From Diorhabda sublineata (Eukaryota > Arthropoda > Insecta > Coleoptera > Chrysomelidae): a stretch of DNA of 64,000 nucleotides. Below the pieces are notes generated by a model. That model did no database searches and was not told the origin of the DNA. It worked only from the letters and a program-made list of their open reading frames with translations. Made by a program: the position numbers and the translations under genes. Shown here in pieces: positions 47,450-59,003 of the stretch (positions within the stretch are counted from its first letter, which is position 1; each line of letters starts with the position of its first letter). The stretch is taken from the NCBI RefSeq assembly GCF_026230105.1, contig NC_079476.1, positions 38,554,559-38,618,558 on the forward strand, in the 5' to 3' direction.

Positions 47450-47800
47450 TGCCGGTGGTGTATGGTTTGTGTGTGTGTACCTTGAATTAGGAGTTTCCCA
47501 TGGCAGATCGCCGGAGGTAAAACCAGAAGCGCTACCAGGGGACAGCGATTTGAGTCAGTGGGCGCCATCATCAGAGAGGTGCGCCGACCTTCTGTCGCTC
47601 ACGTATCTCGATATAGATTTATTGTACGTACGTAGTTGTCCAACCGACTTTTTGCCATTCATGCATCTTGCATTACAATCGTGGCGATGATATAGGCAGC
47701 AATTTATGGAAAGATCATTCGAAATATGTTTCCGAGAGAAATCCGACTGGTTTGGGAATATACGGGTAGACGTAGATTTCATTCATGCGTACACAACTTT
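47450..47800. other. Complex, GC-balanced, apparently single-copy segment
   Basis: Base composition and word variety differ sharply from the surroundings. Open frames exist on both strands (73 codons plus at 47469-47690, 75 codons minus at 47555-47782, and 38 codons in a third plus frame containing GQRFESVGAIIREVRRPS). Donor-like signals (GAG before GTAAAA at 47516, GAG before GTGCGC at 47580) are present. It may be an exon or a conserved regulatory block of a host gene; I cannot choose a strand. Confidence 0.3.
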
Positions 47801-49456
47801 TTAATATAATTTCTTCAACTCTCACGGTAATAAAAAACGAATTTTTGAATATTTAGAAATAGTTTAGTAAATAAGTGCAATTCTTTAGATATAAATTCAC
47901 CTCGGACGATACATTCTATAGAAATATCATTCGATTCATGTTATATTTCGTAATTAGTAGATATTGAGGGTTTGAAAATGAAAAAAAATATCTTTAAAGG
48001 AAGTTGGAATATGTGAGGTTATGTAGATACGACTTACAAAAGAATTATGCAGCTGAAGACAAATAGAAAATATCGATATAAACATTAAAGAAACTTAAAA
48101 GTATAAAAAACCTTCATAAATATAGGAATTTGATGGTGTGTAGCTGAGAAATTCATTTTTTCAGTTTGTAATAATAAGATTGGGTCTAAAGCTATAAATG
48201 TGAAACAAAAATTGAGACTTTTCAATATAAAACCATCAAATAACCCAAAGCGAGTTTTTTCAAATATCGTAGAATAGCCTTGGACATTAAAATTCTCTGA
48301 AAAGAACATAAAGGCTTTAATAACATGCGGAAACTTGGATAGCAGAAACTGGGGCATACCAAAGACCTCTAGATAATAACATAGATGTCAAACCTATCTG
48401 ACCATTCCTAGGATATCTTGAGAAGAGATAATTGAGAAGTACAGAACGTATTTCTTTTTGAAAAAGTATACCTCATAGAAGAATCCTCCGATTAAGACAG
48501 AATAAGTATAGAAAAGGCTTTTAATGCGATATCAAGCAAAGGAAAGATTGAGAAACGAAAACTAATAGTCAATATTTCAAAGAAAATACCATTGAATGCT
48601 GGAAATATTGTACAGCTTTGCTCCTTTCACTCAGGAATGAACTTGGTAACTGAACCTTAGCCTTTCTGTAGCAGAAAAAGCGCTTCTACAAGATTTTCTT
48701 TGCGGATAAGGAAGAATCTGGAAAATAATACTCTGATACATAGTTCCAAGACTGGACCACTCCAAAAAGTAACAACTTTGAAATTAGACGAGTTACTAGT
48801 TTTTATAAGGACTTTAGAATTGAGAAGCGAATCCAATAAAGAAGCTTTGATACCATCAAAGACATTGTTGTTGAGGTGTAAAATACTGGAAAGTTTTGCG
48901 AAGCTATATACGAAGAAAAAGCTTTTTGATTCGCATGTTTTTTTCCTGCTAAGGGTCTTTATTCGACGGATTAGGTATTTTACGACTTCAAAAGTAACGA
49001 TTTAGGATAATTAAACCAAAAAATATGAACATAGAACTGCTACAAGCATATATCTAGTTCAACTGATAGTTACCAATAAAGATTATTTGAATTAACGAGA
49101 TAATAAACTTTATGTGAATCAACGTTTTCAATTGTGATGTTCTTAAGTGTGTAATAATGACATTTTTATTGTTAGGCTGAAAATAAAGAGAAGAAAATTT
49201 GTTATTTGATCAAAAAGTTTTATTGGGAACCTGGTCTATCCAAAATACAATCATACGACGATTCGTTTCAGTCTCTCACAAGTTTTGAATAATTGATGAT
49301 TAATTTTTTCACATATTATGAGAAATATGTTTCTAGATTATTGTTTGGAATGAAAATCGTGTGAATTTTCCTTTACGTTACGCCTGTTGTAATTTTTACT
49401 AATTGATATCTTATTGTTCATTGTAGAAAAAATATAATTAACACAAACATTATTAA
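47801..49456. other. Unassigned sequence with two unrecognised open frames
   Basis: A 90-codon minus frame (48085-48357) and a 101-codon plus frame (48700-49005, KTGPLQKVTTLKLDELLVFI) have no family resemblance. The stretch 48000-49020 is purine-rich on the plus strand and may be an old decayed element. Confidence 0.3.
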
Positions 49457-50064
49457 AAAAACTTGATAATTATCTAATTTAGGTTACACCCCTCCGATTT
49501 CGTTAAAATTTTAGTATGTTATAGAGAAAATTATGCTGAAAAATTTGATGTGTATATATAGAGCGCGGAAATCATCCCTTTACATAGTTTTTTAACTTTG
49601 AAGTTCCAGAAAAACACAAATAATTTATACATCATAGTTTAGCTTCGCATGTCTAACCTAACCTCACCTAACCTATCCTAATCTAACCTCACCTAACCTA
49701 ACCTAACCTAACTTAACCTAACCACCAATTTTAACTAAGAATATTGATAGAATATCAATCAATAAACAGCAATACACAAAAATTCATAGAATTTTATCTT
49801 TTTCATGGTCAAACAGGAATAAAAAAAATAGATATCGATAGATTTACTAACGATAGTCGTATGTAAAGAAGTTGAACTAAATTCTCTGCAAATTTTATGA
49901 TACATGATGTAATTATTATGCAATGAAACTAAACTATGATGTTTAAATTATTTTTCTATTTCTGGAACTTCAAAGTTGAAAAACTATGTGATTTCTTTGT
50001 AGCATACTAAAATTTCAACGAAATCGTAGGGGTTTAACCTAATCTAGATAATTACCAAAAACTT
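49457..50064. mobile_element. Palindromic DNA element with 8-bp target duplication and internal TTAGG-type repeats (copy 2)
   Basis: The element (49465-50056, 592 bp) begins GATAATTATCTAATTTAGGTT and ends AACCTAATCTAGATAATTACC, and is flanked by a perfect AAAAACTT on each side (49457-49464 and 50057-50064). The outer 90 bp match the copy at 9579, including CGATTTCGTTAAAATTTTAGTA and the TATATATAGAGCGCGGAAATCATC block found at 10102-10131. The next part of the arms (AACTTTGAAGTTCCAGAAA) is specific to this copy. The centre holds an irregular CCTAA/CCTCA tract (49650-49726). No transposase. Confidence 0.87.
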
Positions 50065-50509
50065 TTTAAGCAAATATCAATTTTCTATTGGGAAGATTGA
50101 AATTTTTAAGAAATTGACATCAACTTGTTATAATAATCAAAATTATTTCTGTTAGTATACCTTGAACTGCAACTAGGTTTAACACTCTATTTAACTTTGT
50201 TAGTGTTTCTGTTCAGGTGAAATTTTCAAAGTTTCGATCAACCTATTGATCCGAAATTTCGCATAATTTATTATTTGATTTTTATTAATGTTAAGACCTT
50301 CTAAATCAAACTTAAAAATAACGTTTTTCCATTAAATTTGGCGCAAAATGTTTAATCATATATTTTTGTAATAAATATTTCTTATTCGCCATAACCAACG
50401 GCTTGTTAACTGAAAAAGTTGTAAACTTGAACTGAATTTTTCTATTTTTCTAAAAATTATTTGCCTTTATTGTTCAACATTCTCCAAAATAATATTTAAC
50501 CCTATTCTC
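50065..50509. other. Unassigned AT-rich spacer
   Basis: Nothing recognised. Confidence 0.45.
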
Positions 50510-51290
50510 ACATTGAATAGAGTGCAAAAATATAGGAATCTTGGTTCAATCATAAACGCTCAAATGGATCCAGACGAAGAAATCAAAATCAGAATTGGAA
50601 TAGTTCGTCAATGTTTGTAAACAGAAATCTAATCCTCCACGTCAGAATATGTTTCATGAAATGTTATGTGTGGCGAGTACTGCTGTACAGAGTGGAAACC
50701 TGGACCTTGAAAGCTCAAATGATGATCAAAAAACTTAAGATATGACTCTATTGAAGCATCCTAAAGATATTCTGGACTGGCAGAATCACCAATGACGATG
50801 TACCAAGACGCATTGGTCGCAAAAGAAAGCTGTTGACAATTATTAAACAGAAATCTAAACCTCCACGTCAGAATAGGATTCATGGAATGTTATGTCAGGT
50901 TAATACTGCTGTACAGAGTGGAAACCTGGACCTTGAAAGCTCAAATGATGATCAAAAAACTTAAGATATGACTCTATTGAAGCATCCTAAAGATATTCTG
51001 GACTGGCAGAATCACCAATGACGATGTACCAAGACGCATTGGTCGCAAAAGAAAGCTGTTGACAATTATTAAACAGAAATCTAAACCTCCACGTCAGAAT
51101 AGGATTCATGGAATGTTATGTCAGGTTAATACTGCTGTACAGAGTGGAAACCTGGACCTTGAAAGCTCAAATGATCCAGAAACTTTTGATTTGAGATGTG
51201 GTGATGTGGTGAGATGCGTTTATAGGCATCCTGAAGGTACCCTGGATTGACAGAATCACCAACGACGAATGAATCACTGAAACAATATGA
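50510..51290 (+). pseudogene. Non-LTR retrotransposon reverse transcriptase C-terminal region, internally triplicated
   Basis: The plus strand reads LGSIINAQMDPDEEIKIRIG (about 50543-50603), the YLGSxIxxxxxxxxEIxxRI block after the palm. NRNLILHVRICFMKCYVWRV and LLYRVETWTLKAQMM follow, then SILKIFWTGRITNDDVPRRI, matching the thumb and tail (LLYGxETWTL...RRILxIPWTxRITN). A 226-bp piece starting AAACAGAAATCTAA then repeats at 50619, 50845 and 51071; each repeat contains the same VETWTL-to-RITN segment. The third copy differs at its end (ILKVPWIDRITNDE) and looks less decayed. Several stops make all copies dead. The relatives' catalytic loop type matches the fragment at 29096. Confidence 0.85.
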
Positions 51291-52174
51291 CAAAATTTCA
51301 TTTACAACAAACATTTGGAGTGAGCCAAGTTCAAAGGAATCGTTTATAAGTACAACAGCTCTAGGTACAAATGAAGAATTTAACAGAGTTAAGATTATTT
51401 TGAAATGTCATACATTTGAGTAAAAATCACTCAAGACAAAATTCACTGATTTGTTTGTTAAATATAACCTCAACAGTATTTTGTCCATGTGTATATTCAA
51501 TTTTCAAAATTATAAACGAATGGACTTCTTCTGCCTTCGATTCCGACTTTGGTTCCGATATAACCACATTTCTAGTCTTGGGTATGAATTCTTGGTTTTC
51601 CAATTTTTGAGAGGTTCATACATGGTATTCCTTTTTAACATTAGACTTAAGCACGGTAAAAGATTTCGCGTGAAATATTTTGGTTTTGAAATGTCAGGGT
51701 TAGAGATCTTTCCAGCCAAATTATAAATTATTTTTATTTCCCGCTTATAAGACATTTTAATGCAAATAACATAAAAAAGGAGTTGTTTAATTAATGTCCC
51801 GAAAGTGAACAATGCTTTGTTCACAAATTTATTTTGATATTTAATTATTTTAACCTATTTTCAAACTCCTAAATTTTGTGTCAAAATTATTTGGCGCTAA
51901 TACCAAAAAATATTTAATTAAAATTGTACTTTCACCACGAATACGTATTGAATATGATGATAAATCATAAAACTAAATGAAATAAGACAAATTAGATATA
52001 CTGTTATTATGATAGGTATTTTAGGTAAGTATAAAGTCTGAATAATATCCCCGTCTGGATTGAATAGTTAACTATTCATTTATGTAAATTCTTGTGCATA
52101 TTTTTATACGTAATTGAATTACAGATGTTAAGTAACTGTATGTTGAATGGTGCAATACACATTTTCGTCTACAG
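51291..52174. other. Unassigned AT-rich sequence
   Basis: Overlapping open frames at 51416-51824 on both strands are compositional. No motif recognised. Confidence 0.4.
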
Positions 52175-52205
52175 GATAACGTCCATGAAACGGATCCGAC
52201 GGAAA
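52175..52205 (+). other. Possible 31-bp host micro-exon
   Basis: Preceded by CATTTTCGTCTACAG, a good acceptor with pyrimidine tract, and followed by GTGAGTTT, a good donor. Two frames are open across it (DNVHETDPTE and ITSMKRIRRK). Too short to identify, and alone it is weak evidence of a host gene on the plus strand. Confidence 0.25.
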
Positions 52206-52889
52206 GTGAGTTTCATAACAAATCACGTTACTTTCAATAGATTCCAGTCGTATAAATTAAATTTTTTGATTGGAATCAAAATATTTGAAGCAGTATTTTA
52301 GTTAAAATAATTAGCAACAAGAAGATTCAATGTTACTGTTGCACGAAAATTTTTTTCTAGTTGATTTGTTTTCTAAACGCGTTTTTTGTGTTTTTGGTCG
52401 AATAGTTTCTATACAGTTATTCTAATTTCACTTGAAGAAGCAAAAGAAACTATCAAATAACTCCATCGTGTTCAACAGTATCTTATAACTTAGTATTGTT
52501 ACTGAAGGCATAGATAAAAACTTTTTGTTCATAAATTTTGATTTTATTATTCAATCTAGATACATTATATATTATAGTGATTATACAATTTATAGACACC
52601 GTTTTTCAGTCCTGAATTAGGCGAGAGCCTCTTCACTGTTGAAGAATTTCAGTCCTCTTGAGGTCTGAGAACAGGAATTACATCACTCAATAATTCGTGT
52701 GACTGACACACAGATGGCGTTATCATTGTCACATCCATATGACGTTTATGAAGTCTCAACTTTCAAAATACACGACATGACATTCTGATTAGTCAGAAAG
52801 AAGTAATAGCCATTTATGTGAAGCTAGTTTTGTTATTTTCAAAGCAATGGATTCAAAACCATTACGTGTGTTAATACTCGTACTCCATC
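52206..52889. other. Unassigned AT-rich sequence
   Basis: Nothing recognised before the satellite begins. Confidence 0.4.
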
Positions 52890-54690
52890 GAAAAAAATCA
52901 TTTGTTATTTGATTAACTTTAACTCTAAAATCTTATATCTCGAGAAATAATGACTTTAGAAACTTGAAAATTTCATAGTGTCTAGACAATTTCTGTCTAA
53001 ATTAATGGAGATTATAAGAAATTGCGTGGAATTAATCGTACTGAACTTTTTATGGTACTAAACCACTAGGTATTGTTTACGAAAAAAAATACTTGATTTT
53101 ATTTGGAAAATCCTACAAACGAAAATAAATGCAATTTTAATCGGATTTTTTGATATAATGTTCTAAAAATATTATTTTGTTTGTGAAAAAATAAAAATTG
53201 CTTTCGCGATTGAAATTTCAGAGATACAGAGCGTCAAAGTAGACACATCAAAAATCAAAAGAAAACATAATGTTCAACTTTAAAGTCTTATATCTCGAGA
53301 AATAATAACTTTAGAAACTTAAAAACTCCACAGTGTCTAGACAATTTTTTTCTTAATCGATGAAGATTAAAAGAAATTACGTGAATTGAATCGTGCTTAA
53401 CTTTCCATGGTACTAAACCATTAAGTAATGAATTTTGAAAAAAAAACATGATTTTATTAGGAAAATCTTATAAAAAAAATTAAAGAAATTTTGATTGGAT
53501 TTTTTGGTATAATGTTCTAAAAATATTAATTTGTTTTTTGAAAAAATAAAAATTGCTTTCTTGATTGAAATTTCTGAGATACAGAGCGTTAAAGTAGACT
53601 CATCAAAGATCAAAAGAAAACATAATGTTCAACTTTAAAGTCTTATATCTCGAGAAATAATGACTTTAGAAACGTAAAAATTCCACAGTGTCTAGACAAT
53701 TTTTTTCTAAATTGATGGAGATTATAAGAAATTACGTAGAATTAATCATACTGAACTTTTTATTGTACTAAACCATTAGGTGGAGAGTTTACGAAAAAAA
53801 AATACTTGATTTTATTTGGAAAATCCTACAAAAAAAAATAAAGGAAATTTTGATCTGATTTTTTGATATGATACTCTAAAAATATTAATTTGTTTGTGAT
53901 AAAATAAAGTTTTCTTTCGTGAATAAAATTTCTGAGATACAGAGCGTTAAAGTAGATAAATTAAAAATCAAAAGAAAACATAATGTTCAACTTTAAAGTC
54001 TTATATCTCGAGAAATAATGAGTTTAGAAACTTAAAAATTTCACAGAGTCTAGACAATTTATTTCTTAATCGATGAAGATTAAAAGAAATTACGTGAATT
54101 GAATTTTACTGAACTTTCCATGGTACTAAACCATTAGGTAATGAATTTGGGAAAAAAAATACAAGATTTTATTAGGAAACTCTTACAAAAATAATAACAG
54201 AAATGTTGATCTGATTTTTCAGTATATTGCTATAAAAATATTGATTCATTCGTAAGAAACTCGAGTTTGCGTTCGCGATTAAAATTTCTGAGATACAAAG
54301 CGTTAAAGTAGACTCATCAAAAATCAAAAGAAAACATAATGTTCAACTTTAAAGTCTTATATCTCGAGAAGTAATGACTTTAGAAACTAAAAAATTTCAT
54401 AATGTCTAGACAATTTATTTCTTAATCGATGAAGATTAAAAGAAATTACGTGAATTGAATTTTACTGAACTTTCCACGATACTAAAACATTAGGTAATGA
54501 ATTTGGGAAAAAAATACATGGTTTTATTCGGAAAATCTTACAAAAGAAAATAAGAGAAATGTTGATCTGATTTTTCAGTATATTGCTATAAAACTATTGA
54601 TTTATTTGTAACAAACTCGAGATTGCGTTCGCGATTAAAATTTCTGAGTTACAGAGCGTTGAAGTAGACACATCCAAAATCAAGTAAAAA
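52890..54690. repeat. Satellite-like array, about 356-bp unit, five copies
   Basis: TCTTATATCTCGAGAAATAA marks units at 52931, 53286, 53641, 53999 and 54355, with spacings of 355, 355, 358 and 356 bp. Other shared blocks are TGTCTAGACAATTT, GGTACTAAACCATTAGGTA and GAGATACAGAGCGTTAAAGT. Copies differ at perhaps 10-15 percent of positions, so this array is older than those at 5759 and 35456. Each unit holds the palindromic words CTCGAG and TCTAGA. No coding frame persists. Confidence 0.92.
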
Positions 54691-54699
54691 AACTACTAT

Positions 54700-55260
54700 T
54701 AGTCGTCAAAACAAACAACGTGTTGATGATTCAAAGTATTTGGCCATGTTTTGACAATGAATGAAACATGGATCCATCACTTCCCTTGGGAATCAAGCCA
54801 CAGTCAACTGGAAAGGTTATGGCTTCAATATTTTGGGATGCGCATGGAATATTGTTTATCGACTATCTCCAAAAGGGAGAAACAATCAATACCGACAACT
54901 AAATAGAGTTGTTGGATTGTTTGAATGCAAAAATCAAGAAAAAAGGCATCATATGTCGCGAGAGAAAAACATTGTTACATCAAGACAATGCAACGATGGT
55001 TAAATCGAACGAATTATACTTCTAATTGCTTCATCATAAACCATATAGTCCAGATCTGGTTACCAGTGACTACTGGCTATTCTCTGATCTCGAAAAAATG
55101 CATGGAGGTGAGAAATTTAGCTCAAATGAAAAGCAGTTACTGAAACTGAAGCTTATTTCGAGGCAAAGGACAAATCCTTCTATAAGAACGGCATCAAGAA
55201 GTTGGAGAAGCGTTGAAATGATTGTATTGCTCTTGAAGGAGATTAGATGTCTCGATGAAA
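54700..55260 (+). pseudogene. Mariner (irritans-type) transposase fossil with mutated catalytic residue
   Basis: Reading several frames in order: TMNETWIHHF (54754-54783) is the first catalytic block, with AAT (asparagine) at 54760-54762 where active members have aspartate. KVMASIFWDAHGILFIDYL follows, then LHQDNATM (about 54975-55000) with the second aspartate, then HHKPYSPDLVTSDYWLFSDL (55032-55091) with the third, then KFSSNEKQL, EAYFEAKDKSFYKNGIKKLE and CIALEGD, ending about 55250. The DNA-binding domain is missing; its place is taken by the last unit of the 356-bp array, so the mariner is 5'-truncated at the array border. Several frameshifts are present. Confidence 0.88.
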
Positions 55261-56152
55261 CAGTACTTCTGGGACAATTTTCTCACAGTTTGGTACACAT
55301 TTCATTAAGAAATGTCTTCTTCGAAGTTTTTCGTATTCCATATTTATTTTTTCTCATAATAGTTTATTGAATTTAGTCTATTTTCAAATTTCTGTCAAAC
55401 ATTCTAGGATTTTCCATTGGCTTAACTGATACTCTATCCTCAATGGATGAATGAGTATTATTCAAGATTCTTAATCGTAGTTATAAATTTTTTCATATTC
55501 TATGTTAATAAGAAAATCGATTTTGTCCACCCTATCAAAGCTACCATCAAACTAACCGTTAACAAGAAAAAATAGTATAAAATATCCCTGTGTCAACACT
55601 TATCTTGATACACTTTTCAAAAAAAATGGCACACTTCACTAGAACAAAGCAGAATACTAAGAGCAACAAAAAAACTGATAAACAAAACCTCATAAATATT
55701 AACAAAAAAAACGATTCAACTTTTGTTCTAGCTACCGAAACAACCACATTTTAGAAAATTTACATGGTTTAATACACGTGAGACTATACAAAAAAAAACC
55801 AACCCGTAGATCTTTCATCTTAGATTAGGTAACAAATTGCAACCCTTGATGAAAACAAAGAATGGGGCGGTTAGTTACGTAGACAACTGTCTAGTATTGT
55901 GCCGCAAATTTATCAACTCTGTCGATCTTAAAAGTCCATCAACACCGTTGCAGTTAGGGAAATTATGTGATACGGTTGTCAAACATCTGGTTAACAACTT
56001 TTTAAATAATTGCCCTTGTCTACTTAAAATATTCCCACATTTGAAATTGGCTTTTTTTATTGGAACAGTTTAAAAAAAGGTTGGAATACACTTCAGATTA
56101 TGTGGGGAATAACTTATTTATCTCAAAACACATTTAGCAAATGAAAGTTGTT
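55261..56152. other. Unassigned AT-rich sequence
   Basis: A 78-codon plus frame (55837-56073) has balanced composition but no similarity I know. Confidence 0.35.
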
Positions 56153-56740
56153 TCAGATCAAAAAACACATATCACAAAAATTTGCCAAAGAAGGAAGCGA
56201 AATAATAACAAAGACTAAAGATATATATGTGGCGATGTCGCCATGTAACATGATAAAGAAACACTTTACAACATTTCCTACTTTCGACAACTTTCTTAAT
56301 AAAACAATAATCGTTCGACCCTGACTGAGCAACGCCTGACTTTCCAAATTCCAAGTTACCTTCTTTCGGGAATCGAAAGTCACTTTTAAATATTTGTCCA
56401 AGGATATGTCAGAAATAAATCACAGAACTACTTTGTGCCTTCCTTCCTTCCCGAAACATCCCGATGTATTCCACATAAGGAAGTTGTAGTTGTAAATTCT
56501 TAGGCGAGCTGGATCTCTTGGAAGAAGAATTGGTACTGCTCCATGATGTTTTATATCAGTAAATACTATGTTTGTTTCCTTTCCGGCAGATAAAGCTGCA
56601 GCTCTTCTAGTTTGTCCTGCTTGTCGCAATTTCTTTTCAAAATCAGAATCATCGTATCTTTGATTACCAAATACAATATCCTTAAAATAAAATGACTGAC
56701 ACCTCGGCACATACACTGAAACAAGTTTTGGAGTTAACAT
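56153..56740 (-). pseudogene. Unrecognised decayed coding frame of about 195 codons with one stop
   Basis: Two minus-strand open frames, 106 codons (56740-56420) and 82 codons (56401-56153), are in the same reading phase and separated by one stop and six codons, so a single mutation may have split a frame of about 195 codons. Readable text includes FEKKLRQAGQTRRAAALSAG and LLPRDPARLRIYNYNFLMWN, then FDSRKKVTWNLESQALLSQG. Composition is protein-like in the first part and hydrophobic at the end. I do not recognise the family; a mobile element gene is the likeliest source given the context. Confidence 0.3.
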
Positions 56741-57006
56741 GTCCAGTTAATTTTCAACATGTCTTGAATACATTCAAATACCACAAAGAAAGAGCACTTG
56801 GAATTTTCCAAAAGAAGGTAACTTAGAAGTCTCGTAATCAGGTATCGATTAGAAATTGTTTTATAGATGAAAAACGTGAAAATATTGATGGAAACAGCAA
56901 AGTGAAAGTTATCCGGAAGTGCTCACACCAATTTTAAATTCTTTCCAAATATCCTCAATATAGAAATAGTTTTATCAAAATTTTCTTGCACGTATATTTG
57001 TCTAAG
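56741..57006. other. Unassigned AT-rich spacer
   Basis: Nothing recognised. Confidence 0.4.
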
Positions 57007-57047
57007 CATAAAATCTGTGGAAGTGGAACTCGGTGGAAGCCCCCTAG
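57007..57047 (+). other. Possible 41-bp host micro-exon
   Basis: Preceded by TTTTCTTGCACGTATATTTG then TCTAAG (acceptor with pyrimidine-rich tract) and followed by GTAAGAAA (strong donor). One frame reads IKSVEVELGGSPL and another HKICGSGTRWKPP. The first resembles the opening strand of a PDZ-type domain, but this is only a hint. Phase does not join simply to 52175-52205. Confidence 0.28.
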
Positions 57048-58111
57048 GTAAGAAATTAGACCACAATCGGATTGAATTGTTCTAATGGAAACAATGCAAT
57101 AGTTAAATCCAGTTATTTGAACATCGAACTAGTGAACGCTTCAAGAAAATAATTATTATGTAATTTGCGCTAAAAAGAAAAGTGTAAATTTCGAATTAAA
57201 CTATTTTGATAGATCTAACTAAATGTAAATACATTGATTGGTTCAACTATAAGAACACACAGAACAGGAATTTAAAATTACTGTCTTCAACAGCTTCTTG
57301 AAGTGATGAAACTCGTTGTTAAATAAAAAATAATCAGTAGGTAATAAATCAGGTTAATATGAGACATTACTACTTTTCTCCTTCGAATATTTAATCTAAT
57401 TATTCATACAAAATCGATTGTTTTTCATTCTGCGATATCCTATCTGTGTGTGAGTCACATTCCGATCTTGACCAATTGTAAAAAAAGTTTTCTGATGTTG
57501 CTTCATTGCCCAAAAGTTAAGTAAAAGTAACAGCTTTCCATTTTTGCTCAAACTTGCTTTTTCTAAACGTTCTCTAATAATAAATTTCTAAATTTCCACT
57601 GGATTCGTCATTATTCACAAATACAGTGCCACAAATTATGAACACCGCTTATTGTTAGGTTGGAAAAACTTAAAAGGCAACCGTCGTAGCTTCTTTTGTA
57701 CAACCCATCATATATTAACACTTTTTCACCATAACTTTTGTTTTTTTTTTACTAAAAGACAACGGTTTTGGGAGACAGTGAGTGAAAATTTGGTAGCTGT
57801 AATTTGAAAGTTGCTAAGTCAAAGATTTTAGACGACGTCTTCACGACAGACCAATAATAACTCAAAATAAAAATACATTAAGTAACAATATATATATCAG
57901 AATTCCGGTCTGATATCCTAAATAGATATCTTTTAATCTTTGCACAAGTTTTTGTTTCTCTCCCATATGGATTTATGTTAAAAAAAATCTGCAACGGCCC
58001 ATGATTTTATGTTTGCTGAATGTTGTTGCGCTTCAGCTACCTAAGCATCAATTAAATTATTTATCCACTGTTTCATCCGAACAATGATATCTCGTTACGA
58101 AAAGATACGTA
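57048..58111. other. Unassigned AT-rich intergenic sequence
   Basis: No element or gene recognised; a short imperfect palindrome ATATCAGAATTCCGGTCTGATAT-like site lies near 57893-57916. Confidence 0.4.
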
Positions 58112-58766
58112 TACAGGGTGGATCAACTACTTATCGATTGAATAGACAAAACAAATTTAAAGTAATCACAATCATTGGGTTAATTAATCGGCAAAATAGT
58201 TTGTTACATTGATGACATCGGTTATTATATTGTTACCAGTAGATGGATTCCGGGGGACAGGATCCGTTGGAGATGCCACTCAAGATGGATGCTGATTTCG
58301 CCACTTTTGAAATTCTGGAAACTCACTTGTGAGGATGCTGGTCAAGCAATGATTTTTACTCGATATGTGGCCAATATGTGATTTCCGCAAGATGGTACAG
58401 CCCGTGAAACACTTTACAGCATGACACATTTCCAGGTGGTGTACTCTCTGGTTTCGATGATCTGATTTGGCCCGCTACATCGTGTGATTTAACACCATTA
58501 GATATCTTGTTATGGGGTTTTTTAAAATCACAAGTCTACGTAAACAAGCCCACAACCCCGCGTTCATTAAACGAAGTGGTTCAACGTTGACATCTACGAA
58601 ATTCAGACACATTTATGCAGAATGGTCAGTGTTTTATTCTATTCATAACCGTATATTACAATTTAATTAAAAATTACATGATTGGCAAGTTTTGTATGAA
58701 TCAAAATTGGTTGTAAAAGAGTCGGGATTCGTCTGGTAAGAGAATCGAATAAATAGCCACCCGGTA
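58112..58766 (+). mobile_element. Deleted Tc1/mariner-superfamily element with both ends and TA duplication
   Basis: The left end after TA (58112-58113) is CAGGGTGGATCAACTACTTA; the right end before TA (58765-58766) is ...AATAAATAGCCACCCGG, so the termini are inverted repeats starting CxGGGTGG. Inside, the plus strand shows EDAGQAMIF (about 58332-58360), FPQDGTARETL (about 58381-58412) with the second catalytic residue, then a changed FPGG, and then SCDLTPLDILLWGFLKSQVY (58479-58538) carrying the third, and NKPTTPRSLNEVVQR. This is the C-terminal half of the same subgroup as the fossil at 45090. The N-terminal half is deleted; total length 651 bp. Confidence 0.82.
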
Positions 58767-59003
58767 TTATTCGTAAGGAATAGAATGCCACTTTTTACAA
58801 GTGCTTATACGTTTCGGATTTCGTGATTGGAAAAAATAAATCACATGATAGTTTTGCGGATTATTACTGTAATTTTATATTCAACACGAATACGATATCA
58901 CGTTTTCGAAACTCCTCATCTGGAGCAATGAAATTTCGTTGTTTTTTTTTAGTTAATTCGTGATGATGTTAAATCGCTATCAATTCAATGATGATTGAAA
59001 CAA
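58767..59003. other. Unassigned spacer
   Basis: Nothing recognised. Confidence 0.4.

Noticed and set aside
51416..51824. Open frames of 64-104 codons on both strands
   Set aside because: Mutually overlapping and compositional; no similarity or splice evidence.
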